Shown one piece after another: positions 33,407 through 44,826 of a stretch of DNA of 64,000 bases. Position 1 is the stretch's first letter. Every line of letters starts with the position of its first letter. The position numbers and the translations under genes are program-made. A model generated the notes under the pieces. The model saw only the letters and a list, made by a program, of their open reading frames with translations, made no database searches and was not told the origin of the DNA. The stretch is from Amycolatopsis sp. WQ 127309 (GTDB lineage: Bacteria; Actinomycetota; Actinomycetes; Mycobacteriales; Pseudonocardiaceae), in the NCBI RefSeq assembly GCF_023023025.1, contig NZ_CP095481.1, forward strand, positions 7,577,001 to 7,641,000, written 5' to 3'.

Positions 33407-34011
33407 CACGGGGATGGTGGTGCCGGGACGCCGAGGCAAGCGTGCGCCATTTCGCCGAGCAGGGCGGCGAGCCGCTCCGGGGCGAGCCCGCTGCGGAAGA
33501 ACAACGTGGACTGCACGGCGCCGATCGCCGCGTGCACGGCCAGGCGCAGTTCGCCGTCGGCGAGGTCGGGGCGCAGCGGGGCCAGCACGTGGACCCAGTC
33601 CTCGAGGTAGTGGCGCTGCAGCCGGCGCAGCCGCCGCCGGTCCTCCTCGGGCAGGTTGTGGATTTCGCGGTGGTAGACCGCCAGCACGGTGCGATCCTCG
33701 ATGGCAACGCGGATGTGATCCCTGATCAGGCCGGAAAGCACGGCGTGGTCGGCGGGCGCTTCGGCGAGGATCGCGGCGGCGCCGTCCTGCAGCCGCGTCA
33801 TCACCCGGTCGAGCAGTGCGACCAGGATGGCGTCCTTGTTCTCGAAGTGCCGGTAGACGCCGGATCCGACGATGCCCGCCTCCGCGCCGATGTCGGCCAT
33901 GCCGATCGCGTGGAACCCGCGCCGCGCGGTCAGTTCGGCCGCGGCGGTCAGGATCCGCTCCCGCCGGTCTGGGTCGCGCCGGCGGCGGGTGGTCGAGGAG
34001 GGTGCCGTCAT
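33406..34011 (-). CDS. TetR-family transcriptional regulator
   Basis: A 201-aa repressor. Residues about 14-60 form the TetR helix-turn-helix: RRERILTAAAELTARRGFHA, then MADIGAEAGIVGSGVYRHFENKD. The C-terminal helical domain has EIHNLPEEDRRRL, as in TetR proteins of fatty-acid or terpene catabolism. It is divergent from the acyl-CoA dehydrogenase operon with an 18-bp operator in the 69-base gap, and a second operator follows its own gene. The likely ligand is an acyl-CoA intermediate of the pathway. The position corresponds to that of AtuR in pseudomonad terpene clusters. Confidence 0.92.
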   Translation of the reverse strand: MTAPSSTTRRRRDPDRRERILTAAAELTARRGFHAIGMADIGAEAGIVGSGVYRHFENKDAILVALLDRVMTRLQDGAAAILAEAPADHAVLSGLIRDHIRVAIEDRTVLAVYHREIHNLPEEDRRRLRRLQRHYLEDWVHVLAPLRPDLADGELRLAVHAAIGAVQSTLFFRSGLAPERLAALLGEMAHACLGVPAPPSP

Positions 34012-34045
34012 CTTGTCATCCTCGCAGACCAGCGCTACGGTGCGC

Positions 34046-34067
34046 TATAAGTGAATGAAGAATCACT
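34046..34067 (+). promoter_or_regulatory. Promoter and TetR operator of the catabolic operon
   Basis: TATAAG (34046-34051) is a good -10. The operator AGTGAATGAAGAATCACT (34050-34067; AGTGA and TCACT as half-sites) overlaps it and the likely transcription start, so binding would block the polymerase. AAGGAG follows at 34068-34073. Confidence 0.7.
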
Positions 34068-34080
34068 AAGGAGCGTCGGC

Positions 34081-35232
34081 GTGGACGTGTTCGAGAGCGA
34101 CGAGGCCCGTGACCTGCGGGCCGCGGTCGGCGCCATCGCGGCCCCGTTCGGCGGTAAGTACTACGTCGACCACGCGCGTGAAGGCCGTGAGTGCACCGAG
34201 CTGTGGCACGCGCTCGGCGACGCCGGCTTCATCGGCGTCAACATCCCCGAGGAGTACGGCGGGGGCGGCCGCGGCCTGGCCGAGCTGACCATCGTCATCG
34301 AGGAGAGCGCCGCGAAGGGCGCGCCGATCCTGCTCCTGCTCGTCACCGAAGCCATCTCCGCCGAGGTGCTCACCGAGTTCGGCACGCCGGAGCAGCGCAA
34401 GGAGTGGCTGCCCGGCATCGCGAGCGGCCGGACGAAGGTCGTCTTCGCCATCACCGAGCCCGACGCCGGCTCCAACACCCACAAGCTGGCCACCACCGCC
34501 CGCCGCGACGGCGACGACTGGGTGGTCGACGGCGAGAAGTACTACATCTCCGGCGTCGACACCGCCGACGCGCTGCTGCTCGTCGCCCGCACCGGCCGCG
34601 ACCCCGACGGCACGGCCCAGCTGTCGCTGTTCCTGGTCCCGGTGGACGCGCCCGGCCTCACGGTGACGCCGCTGCCGGTGGACGTCATGCTCCCGGAGAA
34701 GCAGTTCACCCTGCACTTCGACGGCGTCCGCCTGCCCGCCACGGCGCTCGTCGGCGATGAAGGCGCGGGCTTCCGGCAGGTCTTCCACGGCCTCAACCCC
34801 GAGCGCATCACCGGCGCCGCGCTCTGCGTCGGCATCGCGCGCTACGCCCTCGACGTCGCCGCCCGCTACGCCCGGGAGCGGACCGTGTGGGACCGGCCGA
34901 TCGGTGTCCACCAGGGGGTTTCGCACCCGCTGGCCAAGGCCAAGATCGAAACCGAGCTGGCCGCCCTGATGACGCACCGCGCGGCGGCCCTGCACGACGC
35001 CGGCCGGCCGGCGGGCGAGGCGTCGAACATGGCCAAGTACGCCGCCGCGGAGGCCGCGCTGGCCGCCGTCGACGCCGCGATCCAGACCCACGGCGGCAAC
35101 GGCGTCTCGGCGGACTTCGGGCTGCTGCCGTACTGGGGGCTCGCCCGGTTGCTGCGGATCGCCCCGGTGAACCGCGAAATGATCCTCAACTTCGTCGCGC
35201 AGCACAGCCTCGGGCTGCCCCGGTCCTACTAG
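34081..35232 (+). CDS. Acyl-CoA dehydrogenase
   Basis: FAD-dependent dehydrogenase of 383 aa. FAITEPDAGSN is the FAD/substrate signature, and ALCVGIARYALDVAARYA, then QTHGGNGVS, are the C-terminal hallmarks. PEEYGGGGRGL is the N-terminal motif. The GTG start at 34081 lies 7 bases after AAGGAG; an earlier in-frame GTG is inside the operator. As the first gene after the TetR promoter, its place matches that of citronellyl-CoA dehydrogenase (AtuD) in terpene clusters, though isovaleryl-CoA or other branched acyl-CoAs are possible substrates. Confidence 0.93.
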   Translation: MDVFESDEARDLRAAVGAIAAPFGGKYYVDHAREGRECTELWHALGDAGFIGVNIPEEYGGGGRGLAELTIVIEESAAKGAPILLLLVTEAISAEVLTEFGTPEQRKEWLPGIASGRTKVVFAITEPDAGSNTHKLATTARRDGDDWVVDGEKYYISGVDTADALLLVARTGRDPDGTAQLSLFLVPVDAPGLTVTPLPVDVMLPEKQFTLHFDGVRLPATALVGDEGAGFRQVFHGLNPERITGAALCVGIARYALDVAARYARERTVWDRPIGVHQGVSHPLAKAKIETELAALMTHRAAALHDAGRPAGEASNMAKYAAAEAALAAVDAAIQTHGGNGVSADFGLLPYWGLARLLRIAPVNREMILNFVAQHSLGLPRSY

Positions 35233-35240
35233 GAGGACTG

Positions 35241-36793
35241 ATGACGGACCACAACCTCGTCCACCGGGTCAACGTCGGTGACGCCCTGACCCGCGTCGCG
35301 TTCGCCCGCCCGGAGACGCTCGCCGTGGTCGACGGCGACCGCCGCTGGACCTACGGCGAGTTCGACACCTGGGTCAACCGGCTCGCGCACGGCCTGGCGG
35401 CGCGCGGGTACACGACCGGCGACGTCCTCGCGCTGGCGTCGGCCAACAGCGCCGAGTTCCTCGCCGTCTACTACGCCTGCGCGAAGCTCGGTCTCGTCTG
35501 CGTGCCGATCAACCTCGGCTGGCGCGGCGACGAGATCGCTTACGTGCTCGGCCATTCGCAGGCTCGCGGCATCGTCGTGGAAAGCCGGCTCGCCGACGCG
35601 GTCCTGCCCGCGGTGCCCGGCGACACCGACGTGATCATCGCGCCCGGCACCGGCGGCGACGTCACCGGACTGACCCTCGACGACGTGGTCTCGGACGACA
35701 CGACGTCACCCGAGGTGGTCATCGAGGACCGTGCGCCACTGTCCTATCTGTACACCTCCGGGACCACGGCCTCACCGAAGGGCGTCGTCGGGACGCACCT
35801 GGCGATCCACCTGGAGTCGATGTCGGCCGCGCTGGACTCCGGCTGGCGTCCCGACGACCGGTTCGTCGCGATGATGCCGATGTTCCACACCGCGCAGCTG
35901 AACGCCTTCTGCACACCCGCGATCCTCCTCGGCGCCACGATCTTCGTGCACCGCGGCTTCGACCCGGCCCGGTTCCTCGACACGATCGAACGCGAGCGGA
36001 TCACCCAGGTCTTCGGCCTGCCGATGATGTTCCGCGCGGCGCTGGAGCACCCGTCGTTCGCCGGACGTGACCTGTCGTCGCTGCGCCGCGCCGTCTACGC
36101 CATGGCACCGATGCCGGAGGCGCAGATCAAGGCGTGCCTCGACGGCTTCCGCTGCGACTTCGCGCTGCTGTTCGGGCAGACCGAGATGAGCCCGATCACG
36201 ACGCTGTTCCGGCCCGAGCACCAGCTCTCGCACGTCGGCGCGGTCGGCACCCCGCTCACCGGCGTCCAGGTCGGGATCATGGACTCCGGCGGGAAGCTGC
36301 TGCCGCGCGGCGAACAGGGCGAGATCGTCTACCGGGCGCCGTCGACGATGCAGGAGTACCTGCACAACCCCGAGGCGACCGAGGAGGCGTTCCGGTACGG
36401 CTGGTTCCACTCCGGCGACGTCGGCCGGTTCGGGCCGGACGGCATGCTGTGGTTCGCCGACCGCTCCAAGGACGTCATCAAGACCGGCGGCGAGAACGTC
36501 GCCTCGATCGAGGTCGAGCGGGCCGTCTACGACACCGAGCCGGACGTCGCCGAGGTGGTGGTCGTCGGGCTGCCGCACGAGCGGTGGACCGAGGCCATCA
36601 CGGCGGTGGTCGTGCCGAAGCCGGGGGCGTCGATCGACGCCGAGGACCTGCGGCTGCGGCTGAAGGACCGCCTGGATGGTTACAAGGTCCCGAAGGCCGT
36701 GATCGTCACCGACGAGCTGCCGCGGACATCCACCGGGAAGATCCAGAAGAACGTGGTCCGGGACCAGCACTCCGGGCACTACGGGGGAGCGGA

Positions 36794-36797
<4 letters not shown>
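35241..36797 (+). CDS. Acyl-CoA ligase (AMP-forming)
   Basis: A 518-aa adenylate-forming ligase. YLYTSGTTASPKGVVGTH is the core P-loop motif, LLFGQTEMSPIT and YGWFHSGDVGRFGPDG the later motifs, VIKTGGENVASIEVE the hinge and STGKIQKNVVRD the catalytic Lys region. AGGAGG precedes the ATG. It probably makes the CoA ester that the dehydrogenase and carboxylase use, the role of AtuH in terpene catabolism. The stop overlaps the carboxylase beta-subunit start (ATGA). Confidence 0.93.
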
Positions 36798-38392
<1,595 letters not shown>

Positions 38393-38396
38393 GCCG

Positions 38397-40349
38397 ATGA
38401 TCGCGAAACTGCTCGTCGCCAACCGCGGGGAGATCGCCGCCCGGGTCATGCGCACCGCGCACGACCTCGGCATCTCCACCGTCGCGGTCTACTCCGACCC
38501 GGACGCGGGCGCGCCCTTCGTCCGGCTCGCCGACGAGGCCGTCCGGCTGCCCGGGTCCGCACCTGGTGACACCTACCTGCGTGCTGACCTGGTGATCGCC
38601 GCCGCGCGCGCGACCGGGGCCGACGCCGTCCACCCCGGTTATGGGTTCCTGTCGGAGAACGCCGCTTTTGCCCGCGCCTGCGGCGAGGCCGGGCTGACGT
38701 TCGTTGGGCCGTCGCCCGAGGCCATCGCCTCGATGGGGTCGAAGATCGAGGCGAAGGCGCTGATGGACGCGGCCGGGGTGCCGGTGCTGCCGGGGGCGAC
38801 CGTCACCGACGAGACCGACCTGGCCGCCGTGGCCGCGTCGATCGGGTTCCCGGTGCTGGTCAAGGCCGCGTTCGGCGGTGGCGGCCGGGGCATGCGTGTC
38901 GTGCACGACGCCGCCGGGCTGTCCGAGGCCGTCGAGGGTGCCCGGAGGGAAGCCGCGTCGGCGTTCGGCGACGGCTCGGTGTTCCTGGAACGGTTCGTCG
39001 TCGACCCGCGTCACGTCGAGGTCCAGATCCTCGGCGACACCCACGGCGAGGTGGTGCACCTCTTCGAGCGCGAGTGCTCGATCCAGCGGCGGTACCAGAA
39101 GATCGTCGAGGAGTGCCCGTCTCCGGCGGTCGACGACGCCCTGCGCGCCGAGCTGGGTGCCGCGGCCGTCGCCGCCGGGAAGGCCATCGGCTACACCGGC
39201 GCGGGCACGGTCGAGTTCGTGCTGGACTCCGGCGGCAAGTTCTTCTTCCTGGAGGTCAACACGCGGCTGCAGGTCGAGCACCCGGTCACCGAGCTGGTCA
39301 CCGGCCTGGACCTCGTCGAGCTGCAGCTGCGGGTGGCCGAGGGTGAACCGCTGCCGCCTTCGGTGCTGGGTGCGCGGATCGACGGGCACGCGATCGAAGT
39401 CCGGCTCTACGCCGAAGACGTCCCGGCCGGGTTCCTGCCCGCCACCGGCACCCTGCACCGCTTCCGCGTCCCCGCGCTGAAGGGTGTCCGCGTCGACTCC
39501 GGCGTCCAGGACGGCTCCGTCGTCGGCCCGCACTACGACCCGATGCTCGCCAAGGTGATCGCCCACGGCCGGACCCGCCGCGAAGCCGCGCGGACCCTCG
39601 CGCGGGCGCTGCGGCAGGCCGAACTGCACGGCGTCACGACCAACCGGAACCTCCTCTCCGGCATCCTGGCCGAGCCGGAGTTCCTGGCCGGGCACACCGA
39701 CACCGGCTACCTGACCCGGCACGACCCGGCCGCACTCGGCGCGTCCCCGGACGGCGCCCGGCAGGCGGTGGCCGCGGCTCTGGCGGCCCAGGCGCGCAAC
39801 CGGCGTGACGCGCGGGTGGTGCCCGAGATGCCGTCCGGGTGGCGCAACGTCGGCCGCGCCCCTCAGCGGATCGCGTACACCCTGGACGGGGAGGCCCTGG
39901 AGGTCGCGTATTCACTGAGCCGGTCCGGCTTGCGCGTCATGGTGAACGGCGAGCCGCTCGGTGGTTCCGTGCGGCTGCTGTCCGCGTCACCTTCGCTGGT
40001 TGAACTGGAGATCGACGGCGTCCACCGCACCTACGCCGTGCAGACGGCGGCCGATGTGTCCTATGTGGACAGTCCGGACGGGTCGGCCGCGCTGGCCGAG
40101 GTGCCGCGCTTCGCCGACCCGGATGCCGCCGCGGCCGCGGGGTCGCTGCTCGCCACCATGCCCGGTGCGGTGGTGCGCGTGCTGGCGGGTGAGGGCGACG
40201 CCGTGACGGCCGGGCAGCCGCTGGTCGTCCTGGAGGCGATGAAGATGGAGCACACCGTCGCCGCCCCGGCCGACGGCGTCCTGTCCGACCTGCGGGTGGG
40301 TCAAGGCGACCAGGTCGACACCGGCCAGGTGCTGGCGGTCGTGTCGTGA
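38397..40349 (+). CDS. Acyl-CoA carboxylase, biotin carboxylase/BCCP (alpha) subunit
   Basis: A 650-aa subunit that charges biotin with bicarbonate and ATP. LLVANRGEIAARVMRTA opens the biotin carboxylase domain, KAAFGGGGRGMR is the ATP-grasp loop, EVNTRLQVEHPVTE the catalytic region. A linker with BT-like sequence (about 450-570) leads to the biotinyl domain ending LEAMKMEH, where the Lys carries biotin. It forms the alpha subunit for the preceding beta subunit and corresponds to AtuF or MccA. The stop overlaps the enoyl-CoA hydratase start. Confidence 0.95.
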   Translation: MIAKLLVANRGEIAARVMRTAHDLGISTVAVYSDPDAGAPFVRLADEAVRLPGSAPGDTYLRADLVIAAARATGADAVHPGYGFLSENAAFARACGEAGLTFVGPSPEAIASMGSKIEAKALMDAAGVPVLPGATVTDETDLAAVAASIGFPVLVKAAFGGGGRGMRVVHDAAGLSEAVEGARREAASAFGDGSVFLERFVVDPRHVEVQILGDTHGEVVHLFERECSIQRRYQKIVEECPSPAVDDALRAELGAAAVAAGKAIGYTGAGTVEFVLDSGGKFFFLEVNTRLQVEHPVTELVTGLDLVELQLRVAEGEPLPPSVLGARIDGHAIEVRLYAEDVPAGFLPATGTLHRFRVPALKGVRVDSGVQDGSVVGPHYDPMLAKVIAHGRTRREAARTLARALRQAELHGVTTNRNLLSGILAEPEFLAGHTDTGYLTRHDPAALGASPDGARQAVAAALAAQARNRRDARVVPEMPSGWRNVGRAPQRIAYTLDGEALEVAYSLSRSGLRVMVNGEPLGGSVRLLSASPSLVELEIDGVHRTYAVQTAADVSYVDSPDGSAALAEVPRFADPDAAAAAGSLLATMPGAVVRVLAGEGDAVTAGQPLVVLEAMKMEHTVAAPADGVLSDLRVGQGDQVDTGQVLAVVS

Positions 40350-41092
40350 GCGTCTCCTACGAAGTCCGCAACGGCGTGGCCTGGCTGACGATCGACCGGC
40401 CCGAAGCCCGCAACGCCCTGTCGAAGGAGGTCCGCGACGGCCTCTGGGCCGGCACCCGGCGGTTCGTCGCCGACGACTCGGCCGCGGTGCTCGTCCTGAC
40501 CGGCGCGGGCGACAAGGCGTTCTGCGCCGGCGGCGACCTCAAAGAGATGGCCGAGACGGCCCTGGAGATCCCGCCGCCGGGCTTCCTGCCGCAGTTCGGC
40601 CGCAACATCGACGTCCCGAAGCCGACGATCGCGGCCGTCAACGGCGTCGCCTACGCGGGCGGGTTCCTGCTGGCCCAGCAGTGCGATCTCGTCGTGGCCG
40701 CTGAGCACGCCCGGTTCGCCGTGACCGAGGTGAAGGTGGGCCGCGGCGCGCCGTGGGCCGCACCGCTGTCCTGGCTGGTGCCGCCACGGATCGCGATGGA
40801 GATCCTGCTGACCGGCGACCCCCTCACCGCCCACCGCGCCCGGGAGGTCGGGCTGGTGAACGACGTCGTACCGCTGGACGAGCTGCGGTCCCGGACGCAG
40901 GCCCTGGCGGAGCGGATCGCCGCCAACGCGCCGCTGTCCGTGCGGGCGGCGAAGCAGACGGCGTACCTGCAACGCCAGGACGTCTACGACCGCGCCGACG
41001 AGATCTGGGCGCCGGTCTACCGCTCGCGGGACGCGCAGGAAGGGCCCGCGGCGTTCCGCGAGAAGCGCACGCCCGTGTGGGAAGGACGCTGA
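40346..41092 (+). CDS. Enoyl-CoA hydratase/isomerase family protein
   Basis: A 248-aa crotonase-fold enzyme. LTIDRPEARNALS, GDKAFCAGGDLKEM (oxyanion-hole loop) and AAVNGVAYAGGFLLAQQCDLVVAA are typical; VKVGRGAPWAAPLSWLVPP covers the second active-site segment, where the usual catalytic Glu positions are not clearly conserved. The GTG start overlaps the carboxylase stop (GTGA). In terpene catabolism this step hydrates isohexenyl-glutaconyl-CoA (AtuE); in leucine catabolism it would be methylglutaconyl-CoA. Confidence 0.92.
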   Translation: MSVSYEVRNGVAWLTIDRPEARNALSKEVRDGLWAGTRRFVADDSAAVLVLTGAGDKAFCAGGDLKEMAETALEIPPPGFLPQFGRNIDVPKPTIAAVNGVAYAGGFLLAQQCDLVVAAEHARFAVTEVKVGRGAPWAAPLSWLVPPRIAMEILLTGDPLTAHRAREVGLVNDVVPLDELRSRTQALAERIAANAPLSVRAAKQTAYLQRQDVYDRADEIWAPVYRSRDAQEGPAAFREKRTPVWEGR

Positions 41093-41093
41093 C

Positions 41094-41873
41094 ATGCCCG
41101 TTTCCCTGGACGTTCTCCTCGACGACCTGCTCGCCGAGACCGCCGACGTCGAGGCCATGCTCGCCCCGCTCGACGACGACGGCGTCGCCCGGCCGACCCC
41201 CGCGGTGGGCTGGGACATCCGCGACCAGGTCACGCACCTGGCCTTCTTCGACCAGACCGCGACGCAGGCCGCCGTCGACCCCGAGGGCTTCCGGCTCGCG
41301 TCGGCCGCGTTGCTGGCCGACGGGATGGACTTCCCCGACCGCGTCGCCGCCCAGCACCGGGGGCTGGGCGCCGACGAGATCCGGGTGTGGTTCCGGCGCG
41401 CGCGGACGACGTTCGTCACGGCGTTCCGCGGCCGCGACCCGCGCGCCCGGCTGCCGTGGTACGGGCCGGACATGAGCGTCGCGTCGTCGGTGACCGCGCG
41501 GATCATGGAGACCTGGGCGCACGGGCAGGACATCGCCGACACGCTCGGCGTGACGCGCGAGCCGACCGACCGGCTCCGGCACATCGCGCACCTCGGCGTC
41601 TCGACGACGGCGTTCAGCTTCGGGCTCCACGATCGCCCGGCGCCGGTCGTCCCGATCCGGGTCGTCCTGCACGCGCCGTCGGGGGACAGGTGGACGTGGG
41701 GTGACGGCGCCGCCGCCGACCGCGTCGAAGGTTCGGCGCTGGACTTCTGCCTGGCGGTCACCCAACGGCGTGACGCTTCGGACACCGGCCTGGTCGTGCG
41801 AGGACCCGTTGCGCAGGAGTGGATCGGCATCGCCCAAGCCTTCGCCGGCGCGCCCGGCCGGGGACGCGCGTGA
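41094..41873 (+). CDS. TIGR03084-type maleylpyruvate isomerase-fold protein
   Basis: A 259-aa protein of the DinB/maleylpyruvate isomerase-like metal-binding group. AVGWDIRDQVTHLAFFDQTA and RIMETWAHGQDIADTLG contain the three His ligands expected for a divalent metal. FCLAVTQRRD is typical of the C-terminal SCP2-like part. TIGR03084 proteins are commonly encoded in actinobacterial acyl-CoA gene clusters; the reaction is not established. One base separates it from the hydratase gene and its stop overlaps the AtuA start. Confidence 0.88.
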   Translation: MPVSLDVLLDDLLAETADVEAMLAPLDDDGVARPTPAVGWDIRDQVTHLAFFDQTATQAAVDPEGFRLASAALLADGMDFPDRVAAQHRGLGADEIRVWFRRARTTFVTAFRGRDPRARLPWYGPDMSVASSVTARIMETWAHGQDIADTLGVTREPTDRLRHIAHLGVSTTAFSFGLHDRPAPVVPIRVVLHAPSGDRWTWGDGAAADRVEGSALDFCLAVTQRRDASDTGLVVRGPVAQEWIGIAQAFAGAPGRGRA

Positions 41874-43591
41874 AGCGCCCGGTCCGGATCGCGAACTGCT
41901 CCGGCTTCTACGGCGACCGCCTGGAGGCGGCGCGGGAGATGGTCGAGGGCGGCCCGATCGACGTCCTCACCGGCGACTACCTCGCCGAACTGACCATGCT
42001 GATCCTCTGGAAGGCGCGCCGGAAAGATCCCGCCGCCGGCTACGCCAAGACGTTCCTCACCCAGCTCGAACACGTGCTCGGCACCTGCCTCGACCGGGGT
42101 ATCCGGATCGTTTCGAACGCCGGTGGCCTGAACCCGGCCGGGCTGGCGGCCCGGATCGAAGCGCTGGGCCTGCACCCGAAGGTCGCCTACGTCGACGGCG
42201 ACGACATCGTCGACCGCCTGCCGGACCTGGTGCACCTCGACACCGGCCGCAAGCTCTCCGAAGCCGGCGTGGAACCGTTGACCGCCAACGCTTATCTCGG
42301 CGGCTGGGGGATCGCGGCGGCGCTGGAGGCGGGCGCGGACGTCGTCGTCACCGGGCGGGTCACCGACGCGTCGCTGCTCACCGGCCCGGCCGCGTGGTGG
42401 CACGGCTGGACGCCGGGGGACGTCGACGAGATCGCCGGGGCGATGGCCGCCGGGCACGTGATCGAGTGCGGCCCGCAGGCGACCGGCGGCAACTACGCCT
42501 TCTTCGACGAGGTCACCGACCGGCGCTACCCCGGCTTCCCGATCGCCGAGGTCGCGGCCGACGGGTCGAGCGTCATCACGAAGCACGCGGACACCGGGGG
42601 ACTGGTCTCGGTCGGCACGGTCACCGCGCAGTTGCTGTACGAGATCGCCGAGCCCGCGTACGCCGGGCCGGACGCCGTCGCGCACTTCGACAGCCTGCGG
42701 CTTGACACGGAGGCGCCGGACCGCGTCCGGATCAGCGGGACCCGCGGCAGCCCGCCGGGCGAGCGGCTCAAGGTCGCGCTGAACCACGACGGCGGCTACC
42801 GCAACACGATGACGCTGGTGCTGACCGGCGACCGCATCGAGGAGAAGGCCGCGTGGGCCGAGCAGCAGCTGTTCGACCTGCTGGGCGGCCGGGAGCAGTT
42901 CGCCGAGGTCGACGTCACGCTGCTGCGGTTCGACCACCCGGGCTCGCCGGTCAACGCCGAGGCGACCGCGCACCTGCGGATCACGGTGAAGGACCCGGAC
43001 GCCCGCAAGGTCGGCCGCCGCTTCGCCAACACGACGATGGAACTCGCGCTCGGTGGCTACCCGGGCTTCCACACGACAACGCCGCCGACCGCGGAGAGCG
43101 CTTTCGGTGTCTACTGGCCTGCGTTGGTGCCCGCGTCCTCGGTGGAGCACCGGGTGACCTTGCCGGATGGTTCACGGCTCGTGATCCCGCATCCGCCGAC
43201 CGGCGCTTCGGTGTCTTCGCCAGCGGTTTCTTTTGAGCCCCGCGACTTCGGGCCGACACGACGGGTGTCGCTCGGCACGATCGCGGGCGCACGGTCGGGG
43301 GACAAGGGCGGCAACGCGAACGTCGGGTTCTGGACGCGCACCGACGACGAGTTCCTGTGGTTGCGCGGTTATCTGGACGTCTCGCGCTTCCGGGAGTTGC
43401 TGCCGGAGGCTGCCGAGCTGGAGATCCGCCGGTTCGAGCTGCCGAACCTGCGGGCACTGAACTTCGTGGTGGTGGGATTGCTGGGCGACGGCGTGGCGTC
43501 GGCTACCCGGCCGGACCCGCAGGCGAAGGGACTGGGCGAATACCTGCGAAGCCGGCCCGCCAGCGTCCCGGTGGCGTTGCTGGAGCCGTGA
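41870..43591 (+). CDS. AtuA-family protein (DUF1446), second copy
   Basis: A 573-aa protein clearly homologous to the one at 4933-6696: IRIANCSGFYGDR, LTGDYLAELTML, NAYLGGWGIAAALEAGADVV, TGRVTDASLLTGPAAWWHGW and a C-terminal domain with SLGTIAGARSGDKGGNANVGFW. A linker near residue 450 uses more AT-rich codons than the rest. GTG at 41870 overlaps the TIGR03084 stop. As the last gene of the carboxylase operon it completes the resemblance to the pseudomonad atu cluster, in which atuA is present but of undefined activity. Confidence 0.91.
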   Translation: MKRPVRIANCSGFYGDRLEAAREMVEGGPIDVLTGDYLAELTMLILWKARRKDPAAGYAKTFLTQLEHVLGTCLDRGIRIVSNAGGLNPAGLAARIEALGLHPKVAYVDGDDIVDRLPDLVHLDTGRKLSEAGVEPLTANAYLGGWGIAAALEAGADVVVTGRVTDASLLTGPAAWWHGWTPGDVDEIAGAMAAGHVIECGPQATGGNYAFFDEVTDRRYPGFPIAEVAADGSSVITKHADTGGLVSVGTVTAQLLYEIAEPAYAGPDAVAHFDSLRLDTEAPDRVRISGTRGSPPGERLKVALNHDGGYRNTMTLVLTGDRIEEKAAWAEQQLFDLLGGREQFAEVDVTLLRFDHPGSPVNAEATAHLRITVKDPDARKVGRRFANTTMELALGGYPGFHTTTPPTAESAFGVYWPALVPASSVEHRVTLPDGSRLVIPHPPTGASVSSPAVSFEPRDFGPTRRVSLGTIAGARSGDKGGNANVGFWTRTDDEFLWLRGYLDVSRFRELLPEAAELEIRRFELPNLRALNFVVVGLLGDGVASATRPDPQAKGLGEYLRSRPASVPVALLEP

Positions 43592-43644
43592 GCCGGGCGA
43601 TCCTGATCGGGTGATCAAGGACAGCCCCTGACCTGAGTCACGCC

Positions 43645-43650
43645 TAGGTT
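43645..43650 (+). promoter_or_regulatory. Candidate -10 TAGGTT of a leaderless gene
   Basis: TAGGTT ends 7 bases before the ATG at 43658, identical in sequence and spacing to the element at 10899-10904. Confidence 0.5.
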
Positions 43651-43657
43651 GATCTTC

Positions 43658-44806
43658 ATGAGCACCGACATCGTTCCGTTCCGGATCGACATTCCGCAGA
43701 GCGAACTCGATGACCTGCGGGAGCGCCTGGCCCGTACCCGGTCGCCGTACCCGGTGCCGGGTGGCGAATCGGACTGGGACCGGGGGATCCCCGCCGGTTA
43801 CCTCCGCGACTTGGCCGCGTACTGGGCCGACGGGTTCGACTGGCGCGCTCACGAGGCCGAGCTGAACACCTTCGACCAGTTCGTCACCGAGATCGACGGG
43901 CAAACCATCCACTTCCTGCACCTGCGCTCGCCCGAACCGGACGCCACGCCGCTGCTGCTCAACCACAGCTACCCGACCTCGTTCGTCGAGTTCCTCACCG
44001 CGAGCGGGCCACTGACCGATCCACGCGCCCACGGCGGCGACCCGGCCGACGCGTTCCACTTGGTCATCCCCTCGTTGCCCGGCTTCGTTTTCTCCAGCCC
44101 GCTCTCCGCACGAGGCTGGAACCTCGAGCGGACCGCGCCGGCGTTCGGCGAACTGATGACCCGTCTGGGGTACGAGCGCTTCGGCGTCGAGGGAGGCGAC
44201 CTCGGCGCCGGCGTGACCGGCCGGGTCGCGGCGCTGCTACCCGACCGGGTGATCGGTGCCCACACCCACGGCGACCGGCTCCAGCTCGGCATGGCCGGCG
44301 AAGACCTCCCGGTGCCGGACGGCCTGAGCCCCGGCGAACGCACCGAACTCGAGGCCGCGCAGCGACGCTGGTCGCGGACGAAGGGCTACCGCGTCCTGCA
44401 CTCGACCGAGCCCAACGCGTTGTCGGCGGGCCTGGCCGACTCCCCGATCCTGCAGCTGGCCTGGATCGCCGAGAAGTTCGCCGAATGGGCCAACCCCGCG
44501 ACGCCGATCAGCCGCGACGACGTCCTGATCACCGCCAGTCTCTACTGGTTCACCCGGACCGGGCCCGCGGCGGCCGACTTCTACTGGGAACTGGCCCACG
44601 CCGAGAACACCGGCTGGGGCGGATCGTCCCCGGTTCCGCAGGGTCAGTCCCTCTTCTACTGTGACCCGGTCGTGCGCAGGGTGCTCGCCGCCGACAACGT
44701 GGTCTTCTTCCGCGACCACACCGAAGGCGGGCACTTCCCCGCGTTCGAAGTCCCCGATCTGTTCGTCGGCGACATCCGCGCTTTCTTCCGGGAACTCCGG
44801 CACTGA
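43658..44806 (+). CDS. Epoxide hydrolase-type alpha/beta hydrolase
   Basis: A 382-aa alpha/beta hydrolase of the microsomal epoxide hydrolase type. The N-terminal EHN region (about 1-110) has FRIDIPQSELDDLRERLART; the nucleophile elbow is VEGGDLGAG with Asp181; TEGGHFPAFE holds the catalytic His. The usual HGWPGS oxyanion motif is changed to NHSYPTS, which might alter activity. Related proteins open epoxides or hydrolyse esters in catabolism. It has its own leaderless-type promoter and may serve a substrate related to the terpenoid operon that ends 66 bases upstream; that link is speculative. Confidence 0.88.
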   Translation: MSTDIVPFRIDIPQSELDDLRERLARTRSPYPVPGGESDWDRGIPAGYLRDLAAYWADGFDWRAHEAELNTFDQFVTEIDGQTIHFLHLRSPEPDATPLLLNHSYPTSFVEFLTASGPLTDPRAHGGDPADAFHLVIPSLPGFVFSSPLSARGWNLERTAPAFGELMTRLGYERFGVEGGDLGAGVTGRVAALLPDRVIGAHTHGDRLQLGMAGEDLPVPDGLSPGERTELEAAQRRWSRTKGYRVLHSTEPNALSAGLADSPILQLAWIAEKFAEWANPATPISRDDVLITASLYWFTRTGPAAADFYWELAHAENTGWGGSSPVPQGQSLFYCDPVVRRVLAADNVVFFRDHTEGGHFPAFEVPDLFVGDIRAFFRELRH

Positions 44807-44826
44807 CGCCGTTCCGCGGTCCGTGG

